Below, in pieces: positions 54,537 through 64,000 of a stretch of DNA of 64,000 nucleotides (its first letter is position 1; each line of letters opens with the position of its first letter). The notes beneath the pieces were generated by a model. That model worked only from the letters and a program-made list of their open reading frames with translations, had not been told where the DNA came from and ran no database searches. The DNA is from Spirochaetota bacterium (GTDB taxonomy: Bacteria > Spirochaetota > UBA12135 > COTS27), in assembly GCA_013426755.1 (NCBI GenBank), contig AP019861.1, forward strand, positions 248,001-312,000, given 5' to 3'. The translations under genes and the position numbers were made by a program.

Positions 54537-56144
54537 ATGGGAAAGACACCTAACACTACATCTATTAATCGCCTTGATAAAAAAGCGTCGAGGAAGGCAA
54601 AAACCACGAGAGCAGAAAGCTATCGATCACCACTAGAACTCCGTTATGCTTCGGATGAGATGCTTTATTTGTTTTCTGCGGAGGCTAAGGCTAAAACGTG
54701 GCGCCAATTGTGGCTTTATCTAGCTGAGGGGCAGAAAAAATACGGCCTGCCTATTAAACCAGAAGCGATTAGGCAGATGAGACAAAATGTGGGAGAGATT
54801 GACTTTAGCCGTGTTGAGCATTATGAGACGAAATTTCGTCATGAAGTTATGGCGCATATATATGCTTTTGGTGAAGTTGCCCCTGCTGCCAGCGGAATTA
54901 TGCACTTAGGCGCAACGAGTGTTTATGTTATCGATAACACAGACATCATAGAAATGCGCACCGCGCTCCTGCTTATAAAAAAAAAGGTTATTAACATCAT
55001 TGAAAACCTTAAAGCACAGGCTAAGCGGTATAAAAACCTGCCCACCTTAGGCTATACACATTTTCAACCCGCACAGATCACAACGGTAGGTAAACGCTTT
55101 ACGCTCTACATCCAAGAACTACTCCTAGACTTAGAAGAGGTCGATTATATTATTGAAACCCTTCCGTTTAGAGGAATTAAGGGCGCTACTGGTACGCAGG
55201 CTAGTTTTTTGACATTGTTTGCAAAAGGCCGCAGTGCAGAGGAAAAAACGAAAGCTTCAAATACCGTTCAGAAGTTAGACGAATGGATCGCTCAAAAATG
55301 TGGCTTTAAAAAAGATCGATTGCTTATCGTCACAGGGCAAACAAGTTCACGTAAATTAGATTATCGCATCGCATCGTGGTTATCTAGTGTCGCTCAGACA
55401 GCAAGTAAATTCGCTACCGATCTAAGACTGCTCCAGCATAAAAAAGAAATCGAAGAACCGTTTGAAAAAGATCAAATCGGCTCTTCAGCCATGCCGTATA
55501 AACGCAATCCCATGCGCTCTGAACGTATCTGTTCGCTAGCCCGTTTTATTATGTCCCTCCCTAATACATTCGCTTACACCGCCTCAACACAGTGGTTAGA
55601 GCGAACCTTAGACGATTCGGCGAATAGACGTATCAGCATGCCAGAAGCATTTCTAGCCACAGACGGTATGTTAGAACTCATGCGTAATATTACGGGAAAC
55701 CTGGTCATTTATCCTGAAATGATCGATAAAAATCTGCAATTAGAATTGCCCATTATCGTTTTAGAGACCTTAATGCTGCGTCACATTAGAAAAAAAGGTG
55801 CCAATCGACAAAAATTGCATGAAACAACACGTGAGATCGCAATGACCCTCCATGAAAAAATTAAATACCAAACCCTCGACCATCCACACGAACCCCTTCT
55901 CGATCTAAAGCCAAAACTTATGGAAAAATACAATCTCACTGAGGCTGAACTCACGTATTTCATCAATCCCAATAACCTTATGGGGAGAAGTGAAGAGCAG
56001 GTCGACGCCTTTATAAAAAAACTTCAAAAATGTCTCGCAGCTTCAAAAAACCAATTCAAATCTTATGAAAAACACTTCAAATTTTATGGAGAAAAACTTT
56101 CTATAAAATCTTTTGATAAAAAAGCACCTAAGATCAAGGTCTAA
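54537..56144 (+). CDS. purB: Adenylosuccinate lyase
   Basis: PurB cleaves SAICAR and adenylosuccinate in purine synthesis. The protein has the fumarase/aspartase-superfamily signature SSAMPYKRNPMRSE, plus HLGATSVYVIDN, TLGYTHFQPAQ and KGATGTQASF. The HLGATS/DN pattern fits the longer form of the enzyme that is also found in eukaryotes. Both ends are extended: about 25 basic residues at the N-terminus and a Lys-rich C-terminal tail. The 267-base gap upstream has CTGCT-type repeats (54475-54500) and no purine-riboswitch motif that I recognise. Confidence 0.93.
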   Translation: MGKTPNTTSINRLDKKASRKAKTTRAESYRSPLELRYASDEMLYLFSAEAKAKTWRQLWLYLAEGQKKYGLPIKPEAIRQMRQNVGEIDFSRVEHYETKFRHEVMAHIYAFGEVAPAASGIMHLGATSVYVIDNTDIIEMRTALLLIKKKVINIIENLKAQAKRYKNLPTLGYTHFQPAQITTVGKRFTLYIQELLLDLEEVDYIIETLPFRGIKGATGTQASFLTLFAKGRSAEEKTKASNTVQKLDEWIAQKCGFKKDRLLIVTGQTSSRKLDYRIASWLSSVAQTASKFATDLRLLQHKKEIEEPFEKDQIGSSAMPYKRNPMRSERICSLARFIMSLPNTFAYTASTQWLERTLDDSANRRISMPEAFLATDGMLELMRNITGNLVIYPEMIDKNLQLELPIIVLETLMLRHIRKKGANRQKLHETTREIAMTLHEKIKYQTLDHPHEPLLDLKPKLMEKYNLTEAELTYFINPNNLMGRSEEQVDAFIKKLQKCLAASKNQFKSYEKHFKFYGEKLSIKSFDKKAPKIKV

Positions 56145-56347
56145 TATTATTATATCCCTTGCTGTGACGGATAGTCGCTCAGAACACCAATGATTAGAGG
56201 ATTTCTTAGGGGATTTTCTTAGGGGATTTATTTCATTCGTTTGGCGTCAAGATTTATAAGGTTCGTGGTATACGATTTTAGTGTGTGTTATGAAAAGACG
56301 TTGTTATGGAGTGTCTCTTTTAGGTGGTAGGATACTTTGAGTTGGTT

Positions 56348-57208
56348 ATGGATGAACATACTCTTATCATCGTTCAAGCACGCCTCGCCTCTAAACGCCT
56401 GCCTAAGAAATCTATCAAAATAGCAAAATCATACCCGCTAATTGTTCATCTTTTAGATAGACTAATACTAGCAAAATTGCCACTTGTCCTAGCCGTACCT
56501 AAAAGCGATAAAATCATCTTCTCAGAGCTCATCGCAAAATACTATCACACCTATTATCATCATCATCATACCCATAATACCACCCATAATAATAATAATA
56601 ATAATAATAACAACAAAGATGACACGCAGACTAAGCTAGCCGATACCGAAAAATCTCTCCGTAACAGGCTATATCTCCTCACTGGAAGTAGTGACCATGA
56701 AAATGACGTTTTAACACGATTTACAGAAGTATTGACCGAGTTTTCATCACTAAGTGGTGCTGTGATAAAAAGAATTGTTCGTGTGACGGGCGATAATCCA
56801 TTTATTTCGCTTTACTGTCTGCTTACCCTTATTAGAACACACATAGAAATGAAGAGCGAATTGTCCTATCATAGCGGTCTTCCATATGGTGCTGGTGTAG
56901 AAATTGTCTCAATTCCCGCTTTAATGCAGGCTGCCGACAAAGCCACCGCTCCTTATGATCGTGAACACGTCACGCCTTATCTTCATAGTCGCCCAGAACA
57001 GTTTAAGAAAATAGTCGTGCCTGCTCCTGAGGGTTATGTGAGCCCACACCTACGCGTGAGTGTCGATACAGAGGCAGATTTTAGAAATTTTGAAAGAAGA
57101 TTAGACCGCTACCAAAGTATTAAAAAATCACAATCCTGTACACCTCCCCTGCGAACAGTGATCCCCCTTAGAAAAATAATAGAAGCAGAGAGAAAAAAGA
57201 CGCAGTGA
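56348..57208 (+). CDS. SpsF-like cytidylyltransferase-family protein
   Basis: Proteins of this group activate sugars as CMP derivatives for surface polysaccharides. The protein has IIVQARLASKRLPKKSI (nucleotide-binding loop), RVTGDNPFI, PYGAGVEIVSIPAL and REHVTPYLHSRPEQF, which match SpsF more than KdsB. A run of His and Asn (about residues 70-90) is encoded by a CAT/AAT microsatellite and looks like an expanded loop. I start at ATG 56348, close to the conserved strand; an open frame begins at GTG 56324. The sugar is unknown. kdsA in the same window makes a KDO-like or sialic-type sugar possible. Confidence 0.75.
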   Translation: MDEHTLIIVQARLASKRLPKKSIKIAKSYPLIVHLLDRLILAKLPLVLAVPKSDKIIFSELIAKYYHTYYHHHHTHNTTHNNNNNNNNNKDDTQTKLADTEKSLRNRLYLLTGSSDHENDVLTRFTEVLTEFSSLSGAVIKRIVRVTGDNPFISLYCLLTLIRTHIEMKSELSYHSGLPYGAGVEIVSIPALMQAADKATAPYDREHVTPYLHSRPEQFKKIVVPAPEGYVSPHLRVSVDTEADFRNFERRLDRYQSIKKSQSCTPPLRTVIPLRKIIEAERKKTQ

Positions 57209-57311
57209 AGTAACAGCATTGATATATGATCTTAAAAAGAGGCCTCAAATAATAGATATACGGCTTATACATTCTTGTGATCGTAGCCCATCTCTTTTAA
57301 CGAAGTTCAAT

Positions 57312-60300
57312 TTATTGAATGAGTTCACTCGGCATGTATTCATCGGTCAGTAAAAACCCCCGCTGCTCTTTGTTCTCGTAGTTAAGCGTATTGAAATTCG
57401 CATACGAATGCCCACGTAGAAGTGATAATTTGTCCTTGATTGTGATAGCATTGATAAAATTTTCAAGGGCTGCTTGTTTGAGAAGGTATGGATTGTCTCG
57501 CTGTTGCGCGCGTTGTTCTGCTTTCACGATGCCTAAATTATTATACAAATCTGAAAGAATGCTCACCTCAGTGATCACGGGATCGGTGACTTTCCCGTTA
57601 GCCTCTGTATAATGATTGTAACTTGCTATAAGTTCTGTAATGCCCTGTTCTATTTTGGCTTCCGCTAATTGATACCGTCCTAGCAGTAAGTAGGCATTGG
57701 CAATGGCATAATCGAGCACATAGCGTTTAGTAATACGCGGATCGGCTAATAATTGATTCCAATAGGTAAGTGCTTTTTGTAATTTTTCTTCACGGTCGGC
57801 GATGAGGACACGACGTGTCAATTCAGGACCTAAGTCAGGCTCAGCTATAACCGTAGTCCCTAAAACATTGTCTGCTAATGTTTCTGCTAGTTGTGAAGGA
57901 GGATTGGGTGGCGGGGGTGTAGACGGACTAAGGTAACTGGTTGTTTGCTTAGAGCTATTATTATCAGTTACCGTGCTCGGTTCTGTATAACTCAGCGCTG
58001 CGCCCGTTTCTCCTAAGTGAACACCTAAATGTTTGCTAAGTCCGTAATATGTGTACCCTAAAGAATACACCAGGTCTCTATATTCATCAGTTGTCTCAGC
58101 GAGCGGCCTTGCGTAGTAAGTGAGATTAGCGAGGGCTTTAAGAAAATAGGTTTCAGCATTGTCAAAGCGTTGTTCGCTGGTGAGATAAATCTTGCCTAAG
58201 TAGTAATTGGCAGTCGGCTCTCCACTATAAAGATCGAGCGCTTGGGTGAGCGTTGTCTTAGCAGCGGTGTAATCGCCCAGTCTGTATTTCAATTCTCCAT
58301 TTAGCGAATATAAAATGCTAGGTTCAAATTCAAATGGACTGCCTGTTTTTTCATAAAGATCAACACCTTCACCAGACCATTCTAAAGCACGTTCTAGATC
58401 GTCTGTGATGAGATTCCAATTTCCCATACTGTAATAAAAAGGCAGATAAGACGCTGCCCCTTCATATAACTTCCTTTGAATATGTTCGATATGTGTGACA
58501 ATGGTATTATTCTTCTCAGTAAGGGCAATGGAACTCTCACTTACGGGGTCGATGCGACTGTTGTCATTTTTATAAGTTGTCGCTAAAAAATCAATGTACG
58601 TCGTAAAAGCTCGTGGTTCGATGTATTGGCTACGACGATTATTGATATTAACATAGAGGTCGCGCGCTTCGATAAAATCATTGTTTAAACTACTTGCCTC
58701 GAGGAGCCGTGCCATGTAAAATAACTTACGGGTAAGACGACTGCGTTCACTACTGAGTTCGCTGAAAATAAATTTAGCACGATTGAGCCTTTTAGCGCGC
58801 GCGGTGGGTTCAACTTCTTGCCGTCCCCAAGCAATATGATATTCGCCATCTACTTCGCGAACATTTTTATCACTGGTGGAGAACGTCGCCTTTAAAAAAT
58901 CAATTTTTTCACTCGCCTCAGGAAATTGTTTCCCATCGATAAGTAATCCCGTATAACTGAGCAGTGTTTTCTTATCGGTAGGGTTTCCCCTAAGGGCAAT
59001 AATATATTTCTGCTCAGCAGCTTCAAGATTGCGTTTTTTATAATGATAAAGAGTCCCCAGCCGATGGATAGCCCTTGTGCTATGACGAATGCCTAGCGCA
59101 CGACGAAAGTAATTTTCACTTACAATAAAATTATTTTTGTTCGCTTGACTGTAAGCACGTTCATAGAGAATAGTTGAGTGAATATAATCAATTCCATACC
59201 TATAAATAAAAAATCCAAAGAAAGCCAGTAGGAGGACTAAGACCATCCGTTTAGCAAAGGTCGCTGCTTTTTCTTTCTTATAGAGTTCATCGACAAGTTT
59301 GATTTCTTTATGCGAAGGTTTAGTAGCTGTTTCTTGGTATGTTTTTTGAAAGATTAGATTGCGAACGAAGTTAGCAATGCGCGAGGGGTCTTCGTCAGCG
59401 AGAACACGTCTAGCAATATCGTCTGCTTCAGCATGTGTGACAGTATTGTTTTGGGTAAGAGCGTTTAGGATAATATTTCTATTTTCTGCTTTAAAGCCAC
59501 GAATGATATGAAATGCTCTATCATAATCAATATCACTGCCTACGCGTGTAGGAGCATCGGCTATCGGTTGGTCTGGTTTTATTTCACTGCTAGCTGTGGG
59601 CTTGGTGAAAGGTTCTGGTTCTACTTGTCTTTCTTGCGTAGGGGGAGGGTCTAAGTTTTCTTTTAACGAGGGTGTTTCAAAATCTAAGTTTTTAAGGTCA
59701 ATATTGCTTTCTGCTAACGAAGTAATTATTTTTTTAGGTGGTTTGGAAGCGGGAGGGGTGCTAGAGGCATCTAGTTCATCCTTGTCTGTTTTTGCTTCTG
59801 TTGTGGGTAGTGGTTGGTGGGGTGATGATGTGGTTTTGTTTTCTGCTTGAAGGGGTTCTGAGCTAGCGGCGGCTACTTGCTGGCTATCTATTTTATCATC
59901 GAATAAATTTTCAATACCACTTATGCCTACGTTATCGTCTAGTAGGGGAAGATCATTTGTTTGCGTTGCGGTTGAAGGTTTTATTTCAGAGGGGGGGTGT
60001 TGTTTTGGGTGAGAGGGGGAGGCTTGTGTACTAAATTCTTCTTCTATTTGGGGGATTTGTTCTTCTAGATCGGCTTTGGGGGTTACTGGAGTAGGCTGTG
60101 GTTCTGTTATAGCGTTTTCTTCTTCTTGCGGTGTGGTTTTGGGTGTAGTTATCGAAGTGGTTTCTGGCAGAGGAGCGGGCGGCTGTTCTATTGAGGGAAG
60201 AGACGGCTTATCATCGTGTGATGGAGGTTCTTTAGCTATTGCTTGGAGGTTTGGATTGGGAGGCGGAGCTGTGGCTGATTTTGGAGTGGAGGGACTGTCT

Positions 60301-61133
60301 ATATCTATAACATTCTCTGGAAAAGTATCTAGGATGGCAGCACTTTTCTTTTTGAGTGCTTGCATATTATTAGCGTCTAGTTCATGACCTTCTATAGTAG
60401 GAAATAATTCTAAATTTCCTGTATTGATTTTAGCAAAATTTGAAGTGGCAGCAGGCTTTGGTGAACTAGGTTTTTCTTTTGTGTGAGGAGGCGAAGGTTG
60501 CGGTGATGAAGCAGCGCTCGTTGGTATCCCCGTGGTTGTGCTACTATTATTATCGCTAGCTAGGAGAGTTGAGGGTGTGGGTAGCGGTGTGGAGAGGTCT
60601 TCAGGAATATTAAATTGGGTGGTGGTTGTTTTTTTTGTTGTTGGGGATGATTGGGATGGTGGAGGCGTTTTTTGTTGTTCTAGGATCTTTTTTTCTAGGT
60701 CGGATGAAACCTTTGTCCGTCGTTCTCTGGAGAGTTTTTCTAGATCAAGGGTAGATTTTTGTTGGGGTGGTTCGGGTTTTTTATCATCATTTTTATTAGG
60801 ATCGACGGATGATTTGCGGTCGGTTGCTTTTTTTATAAGTTTAGTGATACGACTTCTGCGTTCTTTTTTTTCTTCAGTATCACCGTAATTTTTTGATGCT
60901 TCGATAGCTTGTTTACTGAGTTCTATTTTTTCTTTAAAGCTTTCTTCACGTTTTTTAAGGGCTGCGATTTTCTGTAAATAGCGTTTGTGGTCTAGATCGA
61001 CTAGAGTTGTTAAATTCTCTTCGTCGAGAATATTTTTGAAGTTTTGAAGTTCTGCTTGGGTAACTTCTGCGGGAAGTTCTTTTACCAGTTTATATAGTAG
61101 CGCACCTGCTCTGTCAACTGTAGACCGATCCAT
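57312..61133 (-). CDS. Very large TPR membrane protein, candidate periplasmic flagellar collar protein (FlcA-like)
   Basis: A 1273-residue protein. Residues 1-110 are helical and charged, about 110-560 are Pro/Ser/Thr/Glu-rich and disordered, and about 565-625 form a helical domain. One membrane segment (about 630-652, VLVLLLAFFGFFIYRYGI) comes next, and about 600 residues of TPR-type helices follow (YFRRALGIRHSTRAIHRLG, LSYTGLLIDGKQFPEA, LNGELKYRLGDYTAAKTTL, YYLGKIYLTSEQRFDNAETYF). In Borrelia, the TPR membrane protein BB0326 (FlcA) builds the collar around the periplasmic flagellar motor. The layout here and the position next to fliI and fliH fit such a role, but I could not align the two. 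The long disordered cytoplasmic part would be distinctive. Confidence 0.6.
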   Translation of the reverse strand: MDRSTVDRAGALLYKLVKELPAEVTQAELQNFKNILDEENLTTLVDLDHKRYLQKIAALKKREESFKEKIELSKQAIEASKNYGDTEEKKERRSRITKLIKKATDRKSSVDPNKNDDKKPEPPQQKSTLDLEKLSRERRTKVSSDLEKKILEQQKTPPPSQSSPTTKKTTTTQFNIPEDLSTPLPTPSTLLASDNNSSTTTGIPTSAASSPQPSPPHTKEKPSSPKPAATSNFAKINTGNLELFPTIEGHELDANNMQALKKKSAAILDTFPENVIDIDSPSTPKSATAPPPNPNLQAIAKEPPSHDDKPSLPSIEQPPAPLPETTSITTPKTTPQEEENAITEPQPTPVTPKADLEEQIPQIEEEFSTQASPSHPKQHPPSEIKPSTATQTNDLPLLDDNVGISGIENLFDDKIDSQQVAAASSEPLQAENKTTSSPHQPLPTTEAKTDKDELDASSTPPASKPPKKIITSLAESNIDLKNLDFETPSLKENLDPPPTQERQVEPEPFTKPTASSEIKPDQPIADAPTRVGSDIDYDRAFHIIRGFKAENRNIILNALTQNNTVTHAEADDIARRVLADEDPSRIANFVRNLIFQKTYQETATKPSHKEIKLVDELYKKEKAATFAKRMVLVLLLAFFGFFIYRYGIDYIHSTILYERAYSQANKNNFIVSENYFRRALGIRHSTRAIHRLGTLYHYKKRNLEAAEQKYIIALRGNPTDKKTLLSYTGLLIDGKQFPEASEKIDFLKATFSTSDKNVREVDGEYHIAWGRQEVEPTARAKRLNRAKFIFSELSSERSRLTRKLFYMARLLEASSLNNDFIEARDLYVNINNRRSQYIEPRAFTTYIDFLATTYKNDNSRIDPVSESSIALTEKNNTIVTHIEHIQRKLYEGAASYLPFYYSMGNWNLITDDLERALEWSGEGVDLYEKTGSPFEFEPSILYSLNGELKYRLGDYTAAKTTLTQALDLYSGEPTANYYLGKIYLTSEQRFDNAETYFLKALANLTYYARPLAETTDEYRDLVYSLGYTYYGLSKHLGVHLGETGAALSYTEPSTVTDNNSSKQTTSYLSPSTPPPPNPPSQLAETLADNVLGTTVIAEPDLGPELTRRVLIADREEKLQKALTYWNQLLADPRITKRYVLDYAIANAYLLLGRYQLAEAKIEQGITELIASYNHYTEANGKVTDPVITEVSILSDLYNNLGIVKAEQRAQQRDNPYLLKQAALENFINAITIKDKLSLLRGHSYANFNTLNYENKEQRGFLLTDEYMPSELIQ

Positions 61134-61448
61134 GTGAGTATTGCAATTACTGTTATTTAAAAATATTTAATGATTATGCTTAGGGTATGCTTTATTAAGT
61201 TAAGCAGTGGTATTCGTTAATATTATCGGATTTTTTTAGAATATCACCATTTTCTATGGGGGTTATGTGATTGAGGTTATAAGATTAGAGTTATAAGATT
61301 GGGGCTGTAATAAGTACAGCATAAATACATAAAAATATAAAAAATAAGCTGCTATAAGTTCTAGCAAATCAGTAATATTACAGAAATTTGACCAATATCT
61401 AATGACTATGATACAATGGCTCTTATAAAAAGTGATATGAAAGATAAA
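61134..61448. other. Gap between fliI and the TPR gene, no gene seen
   Basis: AT-rich sequence with a doubled GTTATAAGATT (about 61277-61300). It probably contains the promoter of the large TPR gene. No terminator for fliI is evident. Confidence 0.4.
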
Positions 61449-62837
61449 TTAATCCTTAGACTCAGCTAAACAGAGCGTTAATAGGTCGTTTTGGCTCTTT
61501 TTTAAATCATAACCTTCATTTGCCTTCTGCATTAAAAAATTTTTCCAGGCATTTTGGTGATTAACGGCAAGGTCTAAAAGTGGATCATTGCCTTTAATAT
61601 AAGCGCCTATATTGATAAGGTCTTCCATCTCCTGGTAACGTGCGATCCATGAGCGAAGTTTCTGCGCAGCTGTAATCTGAGTCGCATCATTTAGATGATG
61701 CATTAAGCGACTTATGGACTTTGGAATGTCAATAGCAGGAAAATGTCCGCTTTCTGCTAGTTTTCTAGCAAGTACAATATGACCATCGAGCACACCGCGA
61801 ATCGCATCGCTAATAGGTTCATCTAGATCGTCTCCTTCTACTAAGACATTGTAAAAAGCGGTGAGGAAGCCGTGTTCATTGTTTCCTGCGCGTTCTAGCA
61901 GTTCATTTAATACTGAGAACACAGAAGGCGGGTAGCCACGGCTAACAGGAGGTTCCTGGCGTAGTAGTCCTATTTCACGCTGGGCATAAGCTAATCTAGT
62001 AAGCGAATCTACGATAAGAACAACAGATTGACCGCGGTCTCTAAAATATTCACCAATGGTTGTCGCTGTGTAAGCCGCTCGTACGCGTTTTAATGGCGGG
62101 TCGTCTGGCGAAGAGACAATCACGATAGCTTTTTTAAGGCCACTTTGCCCGAGTCCATTTTCAATAAAGTCTTTAACTTCACGCCCGCGCTCTCCTATAA
62201 GAGCAGCTATAGCCACATCACTGTCACTGTGACGACTGATCATAGAAAGCAGTGTCGACTTGCCTACACCTGTTCCAGCAAAAATGCCAATGCGCTGCCC
62301 TTTGCCAACAGTAAGCATGCTATCAATGCTACGGACACCTGTTGCTAAAGGTGTGTCAATAGCTTTTCGTGTGAGAACGTGCGGTGCTCTTCTAAAAAGC
62401 GGTCTAGCTTCCGTTGTGATAATAGGTCCTTTGCCATCGATAGGCCTGCCAAGACCGTCAATAACACGACCCATAAGCGCAGGCCCTACACCTACAGTAT
62501 AACTCTGTCCTCGCTTAGGAAAGCGGATGCTTGCATGCAGTGGGAGTTCAGTTGTCGCTTCCATAGCCATGATAGAAAGACGATCGTCCTTCATAGCAAT
62601 GACCTCGCCTAAGATAGGAGGATTCTGTTCAGAAACGATAGTGCATTGACTGCCTAATTGGATTGTCAATTCTGCCGAAGTGTGTTTTGGGTACCCATCT
62701 ATGGTTTTTTCTGAAAGTCTAGTTTGAGGTCTAATGGCTTCGATAAGACTGCCACGGATAGCTACGATTTTAGTTGTTTCAATAATAAAGTCGTGGTGGC
62801 GAACTCTCTCAAGACAATTCGTGAACATGTTTTTCAT
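61449..62837 (-). CDS. fliI: Flagellum-specific ATPase FliI
   Basis: FliI is the hexameric ATPase of the flagellar type III export apparatus. The 462-residue protein is full length with Walker A AGTGVGKS (187-194), GERGREVKDFIE, Walker B VVLIVDSLTRLAYAQREIGL and the PPVSRGYPPSVF segment. The N-terminal 15 residues are short, as in other FliI. fliH lies 116 bases upstream on the same strand, so both are probably co-transcribed. Confidence 0.97.
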   Translation of the reverse strand: MKNMFTNCLERVRHHDFIIETTKIVAIRGSLIEAIRPQTRLSEKTIDGYPKHTSAELTIQLGSQCTIVSEQNPPILGEVIAMKDDRLSIMAMEATTELPLHASIRFPKRGQSYTVGVGPALMGRVIDGLGRPIDGKGPIITTEARPLFRRAPHVLTRKAIDTPLATGVRSIDSMLTVGKGQRIGIFAGTGVGKSTLLSMISRHSDSDVAIAALIGERGREVKDFIENGLGQSGLKKAIVIVSSPDDPPLKRVRAAYTATTIGEYFRDRGQSVVLIVDSLTRLAYAQREIGLLRQEPPVSRGYPPSVFSVLNELLERAGNNEHGFLTAFYNVLVEGDDLDEPISDAIRGVLDGHIVLARKLAESGHFPAIDIPKSISRLMHHLNDATQITAAQKLRSWIARYQEMEDLINIGAYIKGNDPLLDLAVNHQNAWKNFLMQKANEGYDLKKSQNDLLTLCLAESKD

Positions 62838-62953
62838 AAGCTTTGGTGACGTCTAAACACATGCTAGAATGATATACATCTAAACTTGGGTGCAGAACCT
62901 TAGTGGAAGAAAATTGCGATCAAGTACGACGAATGCTAAGAAAATAAGCGTGG

Positions 62954-63937
62954 CTACTCAATGCGCGGTTTAATGGGTGTGAAATCGCGGATAGCCAGTT
63001 CTAATTCTTGTAATTGTGAAGAGATCCGTGCGTCAATTGCGCCAATATCACTTTCGATAAGGCAGCCGCCAGGTTCAATAGCAGGGTCTTCGAGAATAGT
63101 TATATTTTTAATACTTTCATACAAGGCGTAAAAGTCTGCTTTATGTTTTTCAGATAGGTCTAAGTCGAGTGTATTGACATGAATTTTGATATGGACCCAT
63201 CCATCTGCCCGTTTGAGGGCTTCTTTGATCGTGTGAATGATGAGATTGCGATTGTCATCGGTTAGATTTTTGACAATCTTCTTAACGAGAACGATGCATA
63301 AGTCGAGTAGATAAACTTCACTGCGTTCTATGAGACGTGACCGTTCGCGAATACTTTCTGTTAGCACTTTCTTAGTCAAGTGCTGGAGTCGTTCGCTTTC
63401 TTTCCGTCCTTCTGTAAGGCCTGCTTCGAAGCCTTTCTTTTCACCTTGGGTGTGGGCTTGGTTTTCTAGTTGGGTTTGATTTTTTCGTGCTTCGGTTAAG
63501 AGATTTTCACCTTTTTGTGTGGCTTCTTGAATGATGGTTTGTGCTTGTGTTTCTGCTTCTGCTAAGATAGATTTTTGTTTTTCAGCGGTCTCTGCTAAGG
63601 TTTTTGCTGCTATGTTTTGTTGTTCTGTTTTGAAGTGTTCTAGTTGGGATTGTTGTTGTTCTAGCTTAGTTTGATGTTCTTTGTTTAGGTTAGCGATATT
63701 GGTTTTGAGGGTGGCTAGTTCTTTGACGGCGGTTGCGATAAGTGTTTGGGTTTGCCGTAATTTGGTTTCGCGTGATAGTTCACTTGCTGCTTTAAAGTTT
63801 TTAGAGGTTGGTTTGGTTGTAGTAGGGTCTGCTGTGGCGGCTTGATACGAAGTATTGTCCTCTTCGGTGAACGTAGAGATAGCCTCAGTTTCTTTTGTTA
63901 AAACCACTTTTTTCGAAGGAATAATGTATGTCTTCAT
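62954..63937 (-). CDS. fliH: Flagellar export regulator FliH
   Basis: FliH forms a dimer that links FliI to the C-ring and regulates its ATPase. The protein has a variable N-terminus, a long coiled coil (about 60-175, Gln/Glu/Lys/Ala-rich) and a C-terminal domain (LLDLCIVLVKKIVKNLTDDN, ALKRADGW, PGGCLIESDIGAIDARIS) typical of FliH/YscL. I start at MKTYIIPSKKVVL (ATG 63937) instead of a TTG four codons earlier. At 327 residues it is longer than the E. coli protein, as in other spirochaetes. The upstream flagellar genes would lie beyond the window edge. Confidence 0.9.
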   Translation of the reverse strand: MKTYIIPSKKVVLTKETEAISTFTEEDNTSYQAATADPTTTKPTSKNFKAASELSRETKLRQTQTLIATAVKELATLKTNIANLNKEHQTKLEQQQSQLEHFKTEQQNIAAKTLAETAEKQKSILAEAETQAQTIIQEATQKGENLLTEARKNQTQLENQAHTQGEKKGFEAGLTEGRKESERLQHLTKKVLTESIRERSRLIERSEVYLLDLCIVLVKKIVKNLTDDNRNLIIHTIKEALKRADGWVHIKIHVNTLDLDLSEKHKADFYALYESIKNITILEDPAIEPGGCLIESDIGAIDARISSQLQELELAIRDFTPIKPRIE

Positions 63938-64000
63938 GATAAACGGCAATGGTAGTTAAAAATTGATAAAGCAGTAAAAATAACGGGTGGATGATGAAGT

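Noticed and set aside
57230..57303. Possible bidirectional terminator between the SpsF-like and TPR genes
   Set aside because: AAAAGAG and CTCTTTT could pair, but the loop is over 50 bases and the stem is weak.
60532..60888. Open frames antisense to the disordered part of the large TPR gene
   Set aside because: Gly/Val/Ser-rich translations are the complement of Pro/Thr/Ser codons, and no start signal supports them.

Overview
The window comes from a flagellated bacterium that is most likely a spirochaete. It carries flagellar export genes (fliH, fliI, fliS), a very large TPR membrane protein that resembles the periplasmic flagellar collar protein FlcA, and several lipoproteins with relaxed spirochaete-style lipoboxes (LTNC, LSNC, ITNC). 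A partial mra/mur cluster and an ExbD-TonB pair are also present. The DNA is AT-rich, the gaps between genes are long, and many gaps are packed with tandem repeats. I cannot fix the genus from the sequence alone. No rRNA, transposase, integrase or phage structural gene was seen.

Layout: 1-3889 holds the start of a ROK-family sugar kinase (minus strand), a decanucleotide-type repeat block, an arylsulfate sulfotransferase-like protein, a DUF898-like membrane protein and tRNA-Ser(GGA). From 4162 to 14830, directly downstream of the tRNA, lies a defence-type island. It contains a Shedu-like (DUF4263) nuclease, a membrane-anchored HerA/DUF87 ATPase ending 2 bp away in convergent orientation, and a DNA methyltransferase divergent from HerA with an inverted repeat shared between their start regions. 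It continues with a HEAT-repeat/DNA-methyltransferase fusion overlapping a CfrBI-like restriction endonuclease, a small-molecule-type methyltransferase, two large tandem arrays and a YaaC-like protein. 15147-16875 holds a lipoprotein and a ferric-reductase-like membrane protein. 17483-23663 is a complete peptide ABC transporter (binding protein, two permeases, two ATPases). 23684-25626 is a second restriction-modification pair in which both proteins carry Cys-rich zinc-ribbon-like segments.

25746-36541 holds kdsA, a LysM lipoprotein, the Prc protease, a TPR protein, a vWA protein and a hydrolase-fold lipoprotein that seems to have lost part of its catalytic triad. 36612-44354 is a HAD phosphatase followed by mraY, murF, murE, an ftsL-like gene and rsmH, all on the minus strand; ftsI and mraZ are missing from their usual places. 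44590-48834 holds a rhomboid protease, fliS, xseB and an SH3-like lipoprotein. 50126-57208 (plus strand) holds exbD, tonB, an M23 peptidase with 22 in-frame pentapeptide repeats, a cyclic-nucleotide-binding protein, purB and an SpsF-like cytidylyltransferase. 57312-63937 (minus strand) holds the FlcA-like protein, fliI and fliH.

Two things stand out. The first is the Shedu/HerA/methyltransferase locus, which could be one composite defence system, with a neighbouring restriction-modification cassette flanked by direct repeats of the first methyltransferase's 3' end. The second is a recurrent class of tandem arrays that begin at, and appear to be copied from, the ends of genes: the 3' ends at 12250, 16279 and 47437, possibly 45507, and the 5' end at 50126. 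All functional calls are from reading the translated sequence; no database search was run.
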